Of a DNA stretch of 64,000 bases, positions 36,684 through 46,338 are shown piece by piece. The stretch spans positions 496,001-560,000 of the forward strand of contig NZ_JADKYZ010000001.1 of the NCBI RefSeq assembly GCF_015354245.1, given 5' to 3'. The position numbers and the translations under genes were made by a program. The notes under the pieces were generated by a model. It saw only the letters and a program-made list of their open reading frames with translations, did no database searches and was not told the origin of the DNA. Position 1 is the stretch's first letter; each line of letters starts with the position of its first letter. Source of the stretch: Diaphorobacter caeni. Lineage in GTDB: Bacteria; Pseudomonadota; Gammaproteobacteria; Burkholderiales; Burkholderiaceae_C.

Positions 36684-36773
36684 GGACGGTTCGCTGGATG
36701 AAGAAAACCACCCGACTATGTCAGAGAGGGCGCGCGCAGATTGTCAGCGTTTGTAGTTGCAGTCGGTCTGGGG

Positions 36774-37826
36774 TCAGACTTCCAGCGCGATGATCTGCGC
36801 GGCGATGCGTTCGATGTCCGGCTGTTCGAGCGACGTGGCCTCGATCTTGCGGCGCTGTTCCCAGCCGCTGAAATGATTCGATTGCGACCGTTCGTAGTGG
36901 GGGTCATAGTGCATGCGCATGAGCTCCGCGAACAGCGGCGAGAGCGATTTCTCGCGTGCCCACTCCTGCCATCGGCCGACGGTTTCCTTGCCGAGGGATT
37001 CGGTCAGAACACCGAGCTTGTCCGTCAGCGCGTCGACATCGTCGCCCAGATACGCATAGTCGCGCAGCAAGTAGGACAGGCGTGCCTCGGGCGTGGCGGC
37101 GACCTCGATGGCGGGCGCGGCGCGCATTTGCGTGACCAGCGGCAGCGGCACGGTGAGGCGGCCGATGCGCGCGCTTTCGCCTTCCACATAGAGCGGGCGT
37201 GAGAGATCCAGCGACTCGAGCACGGTGCCGATCTGGGTCTCGAAGTTCTTCTGCGAAGGCTGGTCTACGCCCGGGAGATTGCCGAGCAGCGAGCCCTTGT
37301 GGCGTGCGCAGTGCTCCAGATCGAGCACCTGCGCGCCCTGGTCGGTGAGCGCCTGCAGCACGCGCGTCTTGGCACTGCCCGTGGCACCCAGAATCACGCG
37401 CAGCTGCAGCTTGGGAACAAGGTCCTCGATCTGAGAGATCACATGCCGGCGGAACGACTTGTAGCCGCCCGCGAGCTGCTGCGCGTCCCAGCCGACGAGG
37501 CGCATCCAGTGCACCATCGAGCCGCTGCGCATGCCGCCGCGCCAGCAGTACACGAGCGGCTTCCAGCGCTCGGGCCGTTCGGCGAACTGCTCTTTCAGAT
37601 GCCTGGCCAGATTGGCGGCCACCATCGCGCCGCCGACGCGCCGCGCCTCGAACGCGCCCTGCTGCACATAGATCGTGCCGACGATGGCGCGCTCCTCGTT
37701 GTCGAGCACCGGGCAGTTGATGGCTCCGGGAATGTGGTCAAGGGCGAACTCCGCAGGCGAGCGCGCATCGATGATGGCGTCGAAGCGGTGGCGGTCTGCA
37801 GGGCGAACGGGCTGGAAATGGGACAT
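36774..37826 (-). CDS. selU: tRNA 2-selenouridine/geranyl-2-thiouridine synthase
   Basis: 350 residues (also mnmH/ybbB). N-terminal rhodanese domain with catalytic Cys94 in VYCWRGGMRSG and a P-loop domain with GATGSAKT (147-154). It replaces the sulfur of mnm5s2U34 in tRNA-Lys/Glu/Gln by selenium, via a geranylated intermediate, using selenophosphate. selD is divergent 146 bp away and makes that selenophosphate, so the pair forms one functional unit. Family length is normal. The upstream frame beyond 37826 lacks similarity to the family. Confidence 0.95.
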   Translation of the reverse strand: MSHFQPVRPADRHRFDAIIDARSPAEFALDHIPGAINCPVLDNEERAIVGTIYVQQGAFEARRVGGAMVAANLARHLKEQFAERPERWKPLVYCWRGGMRSGSMVHWMRLVGWDAQQLAGGYKSFRRHVISQIEDLVPKLQLRVILGATGSAKTRVLQALTDQGAQVLDLEHCARHKGSLLGNLPGVDQPSQKNFETQIGTVLESLDLSRPLYVEGESARIGRLTVPLPLVTQMRAAPAIEVAATPEARLSYLLRDYAYLGDDVDALTDKLGVLTESLGKETVGRWQEWAREKSLSPLFAELMRMHYDPHYERSQSNHFSGWEQRRKIEATSLEQPDIERIAAQIIALEV

Positions 37827-37972
37827 GGGGCGTGGAAATCTGAGGGCACGACTATAGCGGGCTGCATTTGGCAGCGTTGTCCGCGTGAGTATCCGCGCAC
37901 GCAGGTTGAGTGCTCCGAATCTGGGATGATCAGGGCTGAATCCCCTGTCATCCTCCCCATTTCCAGACTGCC

Positions 37973-39058
37973 ATGACCGCATCAGCACCCACCCCTTCCG
38001 CCTCCACTGCAACGCCCGCACTGCCGCGCCTGACATCGCTGTCGCACGGTGGCGGCTGCGGCTGCAAGATCGCGCCGGGCGTGCTGTCGGAGATTCTCAA
38101 GTCGAGCGGCGCGAACGCCGTGATCCCGCCCGAGCTGATGGTCGGCATCGAAACCTCGGACGACGCCGCCGTCTACAAGCTCAACGACGAGCAGGCGCTC
38201 GTGGCCACGACCGACTTCTTCATGCCCATCGTCGATGATCCGTATGAATTTGGCCGCATCGCCGCGACCAATGCGCTGTCGGACGTCTACGCCATGGGCG
38301 GCAAGCCCATCATGGCGCTGGCACTCGTCGCCATGCCCATCAACGTGCTGCCGCTTGACGTGATCGGCGCGATCGTGCGCGGAGGTCAGGACGTGTGCCG
38401 CACCGCAGGCATTCCGATTGCGGGCGGCCACACCATCGACTCGGTCGAGCCGATCTATGGCCTCGTCGCCATGGGGATCGTCCACCCCGACCGCGTGCGC
38501 CGCAATGCCGAAGCCAAGGCCGGTGACGTGCTCGTGCTCGGCAAGCCGCTCGGCGTGGGCGTCTATTCCGCAGCGCTCAAGAAGCTCAAGCTCGACGACG
38601 CGGGCTACCGCGAAATGATCGCCAACACCACCAAGCTGAACACCCCCGGCCCGCTGCTTGCCGACCTGCCCGGCGTGCATGCGATCACCGACGTAACGGG
38701 CTTTGGATTGGCCGGACACGCGCTTGAAATGGCACGCGGCGCGGGCGTCAGGATCGTGGTCGACTGGGCCAAGGTGCCGCTGCTGCCCGGTGTCGTCCAG
38801 CTGGCCGAAGAAGGCAACGTCACCGGCGCCAGCGGCCGCAACTGGGCCGCCTACGGCGCGCAAGTGCAGCTTGCCCCAGGCCTGCATGCCACCACGCAGA
38901 ACCTTCTGAGCGACCCCCAGACCTCGGGCGGCCTGCTCGTCGCCTGCGCACCTGAAGCTGTCAACGACGTGCTCGCGATCTTCGCGCGCGAAGGATTTGA
39001 AGCGGCGGCAGTCATCGGCCACGTCGAGGCCGGAGCCGCCCGACTGCAGGTTGCGTGA
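37973..39058 (+). CDS. selD: Selenide, water dikinase (selenophosphate synthase)
   Basis: 361 residues. Catalytic loop GGGCGCKIAP carries Cys29, Cys31 and Lys32; the position that is Sec in some species is Cys, so SelD is not itself a selenoprotein here. ATP-binding landmarks follow (ETSDDAAVYKL, TDFFMPIVDDP, NALSDVYAMGGKP, AGGHTIDSVEP, TDVTGFGLAGHALEMA). It makes monoselenophosphate from selenide and ATP, feeding SelU next door and SelA in the selenocysteine cluster 15 kb away. The N-terminal ~20 residues are low-complexity Ser/Thr/Pro/Ala. Confidence 0.97.
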   Translation: MTASAPTPSASTATPALPRLTSLSHGGGCGCKIAPGVLSEILKSSGANAVIPPELMVGIETSDDAAVYKLNDEQALVATTDFFMPIVDDPYEFGRIAATNALSDVYAMGGKPIMALALVAMPINVLPLDVIGAIVRGGQDVCRTAGIPIAGGHTIDSVEPIYGLVAMGIVHPDRVRRNAEAKAGDVLVLGKPLGVGVYSAALKKLKLDDAGYREMIANTTKLNTPGPLLADLPGVHAITDVTGFGLAGHALEMARGAGVRIVVDWAKVPLLPGVVQLAEEGNVTGASGRNWAAYGAQVQLAPGLHATTQNLLSDPQTSGGLLVACAPEAVNDVLAIFAREGFEAAAVIGHVEAGAARLQVA

Positions 39059-39128
39059 TTTTTTTGCTTTTTTCCGTTTTGGTTCTGATTTGAACCGCTT
39101 GAGTTAGCTGAGTTGAGTTGAATTGAGT

Positions 39129-39614
39129 ATGAATTCCGAACTTGTGATCCGTCCCGCCGTCATCGGCGACACCGACACCATCCTGCGCTTCATCCGCGAT
39201 CTCGCGATCTTTGAAAACGCCGAAAACGAAGTGCTGACCACTGCAGCGCATGTCCACCGCACCATCTTTTCCGAAGGCGCCACCGCGCATGCGCTGATCT
39301 GCGAGAGCGAGGGAAGCCCCATCGGATTCGCGGTCTACTTTTACAACTACTCCACATGGCAGGGCCGCAACGGCATCTACCTTGAGGACCTCTACATCGA
39401 CCCCGAGGCGCGGGGCAAGGGCGCGGGCAAGGCGATGCTCCAGCACATCGCGAAGATCGCGGTGGAAAACGACTGCGGGCGATTCGAGTGGAGCGTGCTG
39501 GATTGGAATACGCCTGCGATCAAGGTGTATGACGCGATTGGGGCGAAGCCGCAGAGTGAGTGGATTCGGTATCGGTTGACGGGGGATGCGTTGTTGGAGT
39601 TGGCTTCTTCGTAA
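39129..39614 (+). CDS. GNAT-family N-acetyltransferase
   Basis: 161 residues. Acetyl-CoA-binding motif A is clear (YLEDLYIDPEARGKGAGKAM, with R/Q-x-x-G-x-A as RGKGAGKA) and motif B follows (WSVLDWNTPAIKVYDAIGA). The pattern resembles diamine/spermidine acetyltransferase-like or thialysine-type (SAT2) enzymes: FIRDLAIFENAENEVL and FYNYSTWQGRNGIYLEDLY. The substrate would be an amine but cannot be fixed. ATG 39129 preferred over TTG 39123. It follows selD by 70 bp on the same strand. Confidence 0.9.
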   Translation: MNSELVIRPAVIGDTDTILRFIRDLAIFENAENEVLTTAAHVHRTIFSEGATAHALICESEGSPIGFAVYFYNYSTWQGRNGIYLEDLYIDPEARGKGAGKAMLQHIAKIAVENDCGRFEWSVLDWNTPAIKVYDAIGAKPQSEWIRYRLTGDALLELASS

Positions 39615-39656
39615 GGCTCTTTCTCTGCGTTTGCCTTTGCCTTTGCTGTGGTGCTG

Positions 39657-40161
39657 GCGGCGGAGGCCGGGAGTTCCGCCCGGCGGCGGAGTAACTTTTT
39701 GGTCTTGCCCAAAAAGTCACCAAAAATGCGTTTTTCAATACCCGCGCCAGAACTCGCTTTGCGCTGCGCGCGCCGCTCGGGCAACCGCCGCGAGCTAGTG
39801 CTTAACCAAGAGGAATGTGCGGCACGTCGCTGCGCTCGTGCCGCTCATCTCGCGACTTCGCGAGATGCTGGGGTGCCAGAGCTGCTCGATTTTTGATTTG
39901 CTCGCTGGATCAACTTCGTTCAAAAGAGCAGCGGGCCTTTGCCCACCAACCCAACTCAGCAAGCACCCCGGCACAAGCGCAGCGACGTGCCGCAAATACC
40001 TCTTGGTTAAGCACTGACTCGCGGCGGTTGCCCGAACGGAGCGACGCAGTCGCGCAGTGAGTTCTGCCGCGTGACCCCGAATTCAAAAGCGCGCTTTTGG
40101 TGACTTTTTGGGCAAGACCAAAAAGTTACTGCCCCGCCGGGGGCAGTCCCGGCCTCTGCCC
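39657..40161. repeat. Large (~505 bp) imperfect palindromic element
   Basis: The region folds back on itself almost completely. A 35-bp segment at 39691-39725 is repeated perfectly in inverse at 40095-40129. Outer flanks (GGCCGGGA/TCCCGGCC) and inner arms (for example CTTAACCAAGAGG at 39811-39823 against CCTCTTGGTTAAG at 40000-40012, and GCGGCACGTCGCTGCGC against its inverse) also match. The centre holds a perfect CATCTCGCGA/TCGCGAGATG hairpin. Each end contains CTTTTTGG/CCAAAAAG, a small terminator-like hairpin. It fills the space between the convergent GNAT and amidohydrolase genes. No transposase and no target duplication noted. Confidence 0.88.
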
Positions 40162-40215
40162 TCAACCCAAGAGCAGAAGCCAAAAGAAAAGTCACAAGAA
40201 AAGCAAAAAGAAAAC

Positions 40216-41487
40216 TCAGCCCCCAGCCCGCTCCAGCATGGCATGCAACAGCACATTGCACCCCGCAGTGATGTGCTCAGGCTTCGCATCCTCAATCTCA
40301 TTGTGCGAGATCCCATCCTTGCAAGGAATGAAGATCATCCCCGCAGGAGCCAGCCGCGCCATGTAGACGGCATCGTGCCCAGCGCCGGACACCGCATTCA
40401 TGTGGGAATAGCCCAAGGTTTCAGCACCACGCCGCACCGCCTCGATGCACTCCGCGTTGAACGGCTGCGCGGGATAGCTCGACACCAGATCGATCCTGAT
40501 CGGCAGACCGGTTTCCTTGCTGATGCGATCGGCCACGGCGCGGATGTCCGCGTCCATGGCCTCGCAGTCCGCGTCGCTCGCGTTGCGCAAGTCGATGCTG
40601 AACTTGACCTCCCCGGGAATCACGTTGCGGCTGTTGGGGTGCACGTGCACCATGCCGACCGTGCCGCGTCCGTGCGGTGGGTGACGGTGGGCGCAGGCCA
40701 CCACTTCCTGCATCACGCGGGTCGCCACCTGCAGGGCGTCCTTGCGCAGGGCCATGGGGGTGGGGCCCGCGTGGGCTTCCATGCCGGTCACGGTGCAGTC
40801 GTACCAGCGGATGCCCAGAACGCCGGTCACCACGCCGATGGTCTTGTCATTGTCTTCGAGCACCGGGCCCTGTTCGATATGGGTCTCGAAGTAGTAGCCG
40901 ATGGGGTGGTCGCCCGGTTCCTCGGGGCCGATGTAGCCGATGCGTTCGAGCTCTTCCTTCACGCTCTTGCCTTCGGTGTCCTTGGCGGCGTAGGCGTGTT
41001 CCAGCGTGAAGGCCTTGGCGAAGACGCCCGAGCCCATCATCACCGGAACAAAGCGCGAACCTTCCTCATTGGTCCAGAACGCGACTTCGATGGGGGCTTC
41101 GGTCTCGATGTTGTGGTCGTTCAAAGTGCGCACCACCTCGATGCCTGCGAGCACGCCGTAGTTGCCGTCGAACTTGCCGCCGGTGGGCTGGGTGTCGATG
41201 TGGCTGCCGGTCATGATGGGCGGCAGGCTGTTGTTGCGGCCGGGGCGGCGCATGAAGCCGTTGCCGATCTTGTCGATGGTGACGGTCATGCCGGCTTCCC
41301 TGGCCCAGCGGGTGACCAGATCGCGGCCCTTCTTGTCGAGGTCGGTGAGCGCCAGGCGGCACACGCCACCCTTTGCCGTGCCGCCGATTTCGGCAAGTTC
41401 CATGAGCGATTGCCAGAGGCGCTCGCCGTTCACCCGCAGGTGGCTGGTGTCTGTGTGGTGGTTGCTCGTTTTCACTTTGGTGTCCAT
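40216..41487 (-). CDS. Zn-dependent amidohydrolase, probable beta-ureidopropionase
   Basis: 423 residues, M20/AllC-HyuC family. Metal ligands in GSHIDTQPTGGKFDG and NEEGSRF, with HIEQGPVLE and GMEAHAGPTPM in the dimerisation lobe. The family hydrolyses N-carbamoyl amino acids or allantoate. As the last gene of an operon with PreAT and dihydropyrimidinase, the fitting reaction is N-carbamoyl-beta-alanine (or the beta-aminoisobutyrate analogue from thymine) to the beta-amino acid, CO2 and NH3. GGAGA lies upstream of the start. L-carbamoylase or allantoate amidohydrolase activity remains possible. Confidence 0.9.
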   Translation of the reverse strand: MDTKVKTSNHHTDTSHLRVNGERLWQSLMELAEIGGTAKGGVCRLALTDLDKKGRDLVTRWAREAGMTVTIDKIGNGFMRRPGRNNSLPPIMTGSHIDTQPTGGKFDGNYGVLAGIEVVRTLNDHNIETEAPIEVAFWTNEEGSRFVPVMMGSGVFAKAFTLEHAYAAKDTEGKSVKEELERIGYIGPEEPGDHPIGYYFETHIEQGPVLEDNDKTIGVVTGVLGIRWYDCTVTGMEAHAGPTPMALRKDALQVATRVMQEVVACAHRHPPHGRGTVGMVHVHPNSRNVIPGEVKFSIDLRNASDADCEAMDADIRAVADRISKETGLPIRIDLVSSYPAQPFNAECIEAVRRGAETLGYSHMNAVSGAGHDAVYMARLAPAGMIFIPCKDGISHNEIEDAKPEHITAGCNVLLHAMLERAGG

Positions 41488-41526
41488 GTTGGTTATCTCC
41501 TCGGGGTATTTTGCAGCACGCGCCGC

Positions 41527-43020
<1,494 letters not shown>

Positions 43021-43078
43021 TCACTGGGGAAACTTTGGGAATTTCGTGCTTTTGACGAATTTGCTTTTCGTTTGTTGT

Positions 43079-43209
43079 TTGGCAGTCTTCGTTTTGGGGT
43101 GCCGATACAGGCCCTCATGCGTCGTTGCAAAGGCTTGCCATACCAAAGTACTGTCTGCGCCTTTGACGCCTAGCCTGAGGGCCTGTCTCGTCATTGGGGT
43201 GGGGGTTCG
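43079..43209 (-). repeat. Dispersed ~130-bp structured element, copy A
   Basis: Closely similar to 53415-53544. Shared blocks include GGCAGTCTTCGTTTTGGGGTG at the left, AAAGTACTGTC in the middle and GCCTAGCCTGAGG at the right. An inverted repeat ACAGGCCCTCA (43107-43117) / TGAGGGCCTGT (43176-43186), extended by CGA/TCG after one mismatch, encloses an inner stem CAAAGGC/GCCTTTG. Short direct repeats (TTGGGGTG) flank the stem. Located in the spacer between the NCS1 transporter and dihydropyrimidinase genes. The strand shown is that of transcription through it; true orientation unknown. Confidence 0.85.
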
Positions 43210-43299
43210 ATTGCCCGCTCCGCTGCCTGGTTGGGTTGTTTGAAAGCCGGGGGCATTGGTTGTATTCCGGCTTTGCCTCTTTCATCCTTGGAACTTATT

Positions 43300-44790
43300 T
43301 CATGCTCGCTTCAAAGTGGCTTGTGTGGACTCCATGTGGCTGCCCATGCCGAGGCGATAGACCACGGCGGCGATGAACAGGCCGATGAACCAGGCGTAGG
43401 CATAGAGTTCCTTGAAGACGGCGCCAACGTTGGGGAATGTGTTGGGGAAGGCCGCGTTGAGGAAGCCGGGCACGTTGGGAGCCACGCCGATCACGAAGGC
43501 CGCGATGGCTACCCAGTTCCAGCCGCCGGAGTAGGAGTACCTGCCGTTTTCCTTGTAGAGCTCGGGCACGTCGAGCTGGGTGCGGCGGATGAGGAAGTAG
43601 TCGACCATCAGGATGCCGGCGATGGGGCCGAGCAGGGCGGAGTAGCCGATGAGCCAGGTGAAGATGTAGCCTTGCGTGGATTCGAGGATCTTCCACGGCA
43701 TCATGATGATCGCGATGGCCACGGTGATGTAGCCGCCGGTGCGGTAGCTGATCTTGCGTGGATTGAGCGCGGAGAAGTCGTAGGCGGGGCCGACCAGGTT
43801 GGCGGCGAGGTTGACGCTGACGGTGTCGACCAGCAGCACGATGAGCGCGATCAGCACGGCGATGCCGGTCATGCGCGCGGCCACGTCCACGGGGTCCCAC
43901 AGCGCCTTGCCGTAGATGACGACGGTGGCGGAGGTGACGATCACGGCCAGACCCGCGAGCAGGCCCATGGGAACGGGCAGGCCGATGGCCTGACCGACGA
44001 CCTGGTCACGCTGCGATTTGGCGAAGCGGGTGAAGTCGGGGATGTTCAACGCCAGCGTTGCCCAGAAGCCGATCATGGCGGTGAGCGATGGCCAGAAGGA
44101 CGACCAGAACTGGCCTGCCTTGGTGCCTCCGGCTTCAAACGCGGAAGGCTTGGAGAGGATGGGGCCGAAACCGCCGGCCTTCTCGTAGACCCACCACAGC
44201 AGCACGAAGCAGATGACGATCTTGGCGGGGGCGGTGTAGGTCTCGAGCTTGCGGATCGACTCGATGCCGTGCACCACGAAATAGAACTGAATGGCCCAGA
44301 ACACCAGGAAGCAGATGAGCTGCGCGAGGTTGATGCCGAGGCCGGGGATCTTGTCGCTCTCCAGCGGGTGCCCGAGGATCACGCCCAGCAGCGTGTAGAT
44401 CATCAGGCCGCCGAACCAGGTCTGGATGCCGTACCAGCCGCAGGCCACGAGCGCGCGCAGCACGGCGGGCAGCTTGGCGCCGCGCGTGCCGAACGAAGCG
44501 CGTGCCAGCACCGCATAGGGGATGCCGTATTTCGCGCCCGCATGGCCGATGAGCAGCATCGGAACAAGCACGATCACGTTGGCCAGAAAAACCGTCATCA
44601 CCGCCTGCATCGCCGACATGCCGCCCTCGACCAGACTGGCCGCGAGCGTGTAGGCGGGAATGCACATCACCATGCCGATCCACAGCGCCGTGAAGTGATA
44701 CCAGCGCCAGGTTCGCTGCGCCTCGGTGGTGGGCGCCAGATCGTCATTCGTCAGGTCGCTGGCGGCACCAGCGGGATGCGGGCTTGTCAT
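43300..44790 (-). CDS. NCS1-family nucleobase:cation symporter
   Basis: 496 residues with about twelve membrane helices. The NCS1 core is clear (LTNDDLAPTTEAQRTWRWYHFTALWIGMVMCIPAYTLA, FGTRGAKLPAVLRALVACGWYGIQTWFGG, and NLVGPAYDFSALNPRKISYRTGG). Family members import uracil, allantoin or hydantoins with H+ or Na+. Inside a pyrimidine-degradation operon, uracil, thymine or a dihydro-derivative is the likely substrate. Inner membrane. Start 44790 with GGAG 7-10 nt upstream. Separated from preA by a 176-bp spacer that holds a hairpin. Confidence 0.93.
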   Translation of the reverse strand: MTSPHPAGAASDLTNDDLAPTTEAQRTWRWYHFTALWIGMVMCIPAYTLAASLVEGGMSAMQAVMTVFLANVIVLVPMLLIGHAGAKYGIPYAVLARASFGTRGAKLPAVLRALVACGWYGIQTWFGGLMIYTLLGVILGHPLESDKIPGLGINLAQLICFLVFWAIQFYFVVHGIESIRKLETYTAPAKIVICFVLLWWVYEKAGGFGPILSKPSAFEAGGTKAGQFWSSFWPSLTAMIGFWATLALNIPDFTRFAKSQRDQVVGQAIGLPVPMGLLAGLAVIVTSATVVIYGKALWDPVDVAARMTGIAVLIALIVLLVDTVSVNLAANLVGPAYDFSALNPRKISYRTGGYITVAIAIIMMPWKILESTQGYIFTWLIGYSALLGPIAGILMVDYFLIRRTQLDVPELYKENGRYSYSGGWNWVAIAAFVIGVAPNVPGFLNAAFPNTFPNVGAVFKELYAYAWFIGLFIAAVVYRLGMGSHMESTQATLKRA

Positions 44791-44883
44791 GGGAACGCTC
44801 CTGTTTTCAAGTAGTCATTGGGGGAAGCAAACTCTCATAGCATTAGCAAAAAACCTACCAACTCCAGCAATGCAATCTTGCAA

Positions 44884-44912
44884 CGCAATTGCCCCGAAAC
44901 GGGGCAGTTGCG
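44884..44912. other. Strong hairpin between preA and the NCS1 gene
   Basis: CGCAATTGCCCC and GGGGCAGTTGCG pair over 12 bp with one wobble position and a GAAAC loop. No T-run follows in the direction of transcription, so it is not a classical terminator. It could tune relative expression by RNA processing or Rho-related termination. Confidence 0.55.
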
Positions 44913-44966
44913 TTTGCTTATGCGGATCGAAAAATCAAGTCACCCAAACTGCAAAAGTGACGATGT

Positions 44967-46286
44967 TCATGCCTCCGCAGCCGTAAGGCATTGGGGATTG
45001 TTCGGATGCGTGGTCCAGTTTCCGTATTCGCCGGTCACCTTGATGCCGGTGCGTGCGTCCACTTCGCCCACCGCGAGCGTGCGCATCGAGATGGTGTCCG
45101 GCACCGGGCAGATCGATACGCACAGATTGCAGCCCACGCATTCGGCTTCGTTGATCTCGAATCGGCGCTCTCCGTTCTCTCCTTTTTGGTAGAAGATGGC
45201 CTGATGCGAGGTGTCTTCGCAGACCACGTGGCAGCGGCCGCATTGGATGCACGAATCCTGGTCGATGACGGCCTTGTCGATGTGCTTGAGGTTGAGCTGC
45301 TTCCAGTCCTTGACCGTCGGTACGGCCTTGCCCTTGAAGTCGTCGATGGTTTGATAGCCGTGCGCGTCCATGAAGTTGGAGAGGCCGTCACACATGTCCT
45401 CGACGATCTTGAAGCCGTAGACCATCGCGGCCGTGCAGACCTGTACCGTGCCGCAGCCCAGCGCGATGTACTCGGCCGCGTCGCGCCACGTCGTCACGCC
45501 GCCGATGCCGCTGATCGGCAGGCCGGCGGTCTCGGTGTCGCGGGCGATCTCGCCCACCATGTTGAGCGCGATGGGCTTGACGGCCGGGCCGCAGTAGCCA
45601 CCGTGCGAGCCCCAGCCGCCGGTGCTCGGATGCATGACCATGGACTCCAGATCCACGCCCATGATGGAGTTGATGGTGTTGATCAGCGAGACCGCATCCG
45701 CGCCGCCGCGCTTGGCTGCGCGGGCGGGCATGCGCACGTCGGTGATGTTGGGCGTGAGCTTCACGATCACCGGCAGCCTGGAGTAGTGCTTGCACCACTC
45801 GGTCACCATCTGGATGTACTCCGGCACCTGTCCCACGGCCGCGCCCATGCCGCGCTCGCTCATGCCGTGCGGGCAGCCGAAGTTGAGCTCGATGCCGTCG
45901 GCTCCGACGTCCTCGACCATCGGCAGGATGCGCTTCCAGCTCTCTTCGACGCACGGCACCATGAGCGAGACGATCATTGCGCGGTCGGGCCATGCGCGCT
46001 TGACGCGGCGGATTTCGTCGAGATTCTGCTGCAGCGGCCGGTCGGTGATCAGTTCGATGTTGTTCAGGCCGATCACGCGGCGGTCCTGCGACATGAGCGT
46101 CGAGTAGCGCGGGCCGTTCACGTTGACGACCGGTGGATCTTCGCCGAGCGTCTTCCAGACGACGCCGCCCCAGCCGGCTTCGAATGCGCGGGTGACGTTG
46201 ATCTCCTTGTCGGTGGGCGGTGCGGATGCGAGCCAGAACGGATTGGGACTTTTGATGCCCAGAAAATTGCTGCTGATGTCGGCCAT
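44967..46286 (-). CDS. preA: NAD-dependent dihydropyrimidine dehydrogenase subunit PreA
   Basis: 439 residues. An FMN-binding dihydroorotate-dehydrogenase-type TIM barrel (1-~310: NPFWLASAPPTD, LNFGCPHGMSERGMGA, VKLTPNITD, GIGGVTTWRDAAEYI) carries a C-terminal 2x[4Fe-4S] ferredoxin domain (CIQCGRCHVVC and CVGCNLCVSICP, near residues 340-390). With PreT it reduces uracil and thymine to the 5,6-dihydro forms. AGGAG lies before the ATG. preT ends 52 bp upstream. Confidence 0.96.
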   Translation of the reverse strand: MADISSNFLGIKSPNPFWLASAPPTDKEINVTRAFEAGWGGVVWKTLGEDPPVVNVNGPRYSTLMSQDRRVIGLNNIELITDRPLQQNLDEIRRVKRAWPDRAMIVSLMVPCVEESWKRILPMVEDVGADGIELNFGCPHGMSERGMGAAVGQVPEYIQMVTEWCKHYSRLPVIVKLTPNITDVRMPARAAKRGGADAVSLINTINSIMGVDLESMVMHPSTGGWGSHGGYCGPAVKPIALNMVGEIARDTETAGLPISGIGGVTTWRDAAEYIALGCGTVQVCTAAMVYGFKIVEDMCDGLSNFMDAHGYQTIDDFKGKAVPTVKDWKQLNLKHIDKAVIDQDSCIQCGRCHVVCEDTSHQAIFYQKGENGERRFEINEAECVGCNLCVSICPVPDTISMRTLAVGEVDARTGIKVTGEYGNWTTHPNNPQCLTAAEA

Positions 46287-46338
46287 GTGGGTTCTCCTGA
46301 TTCGGATTGGATGAAGTGGCGTGGGGCCTGGCTCAGGC

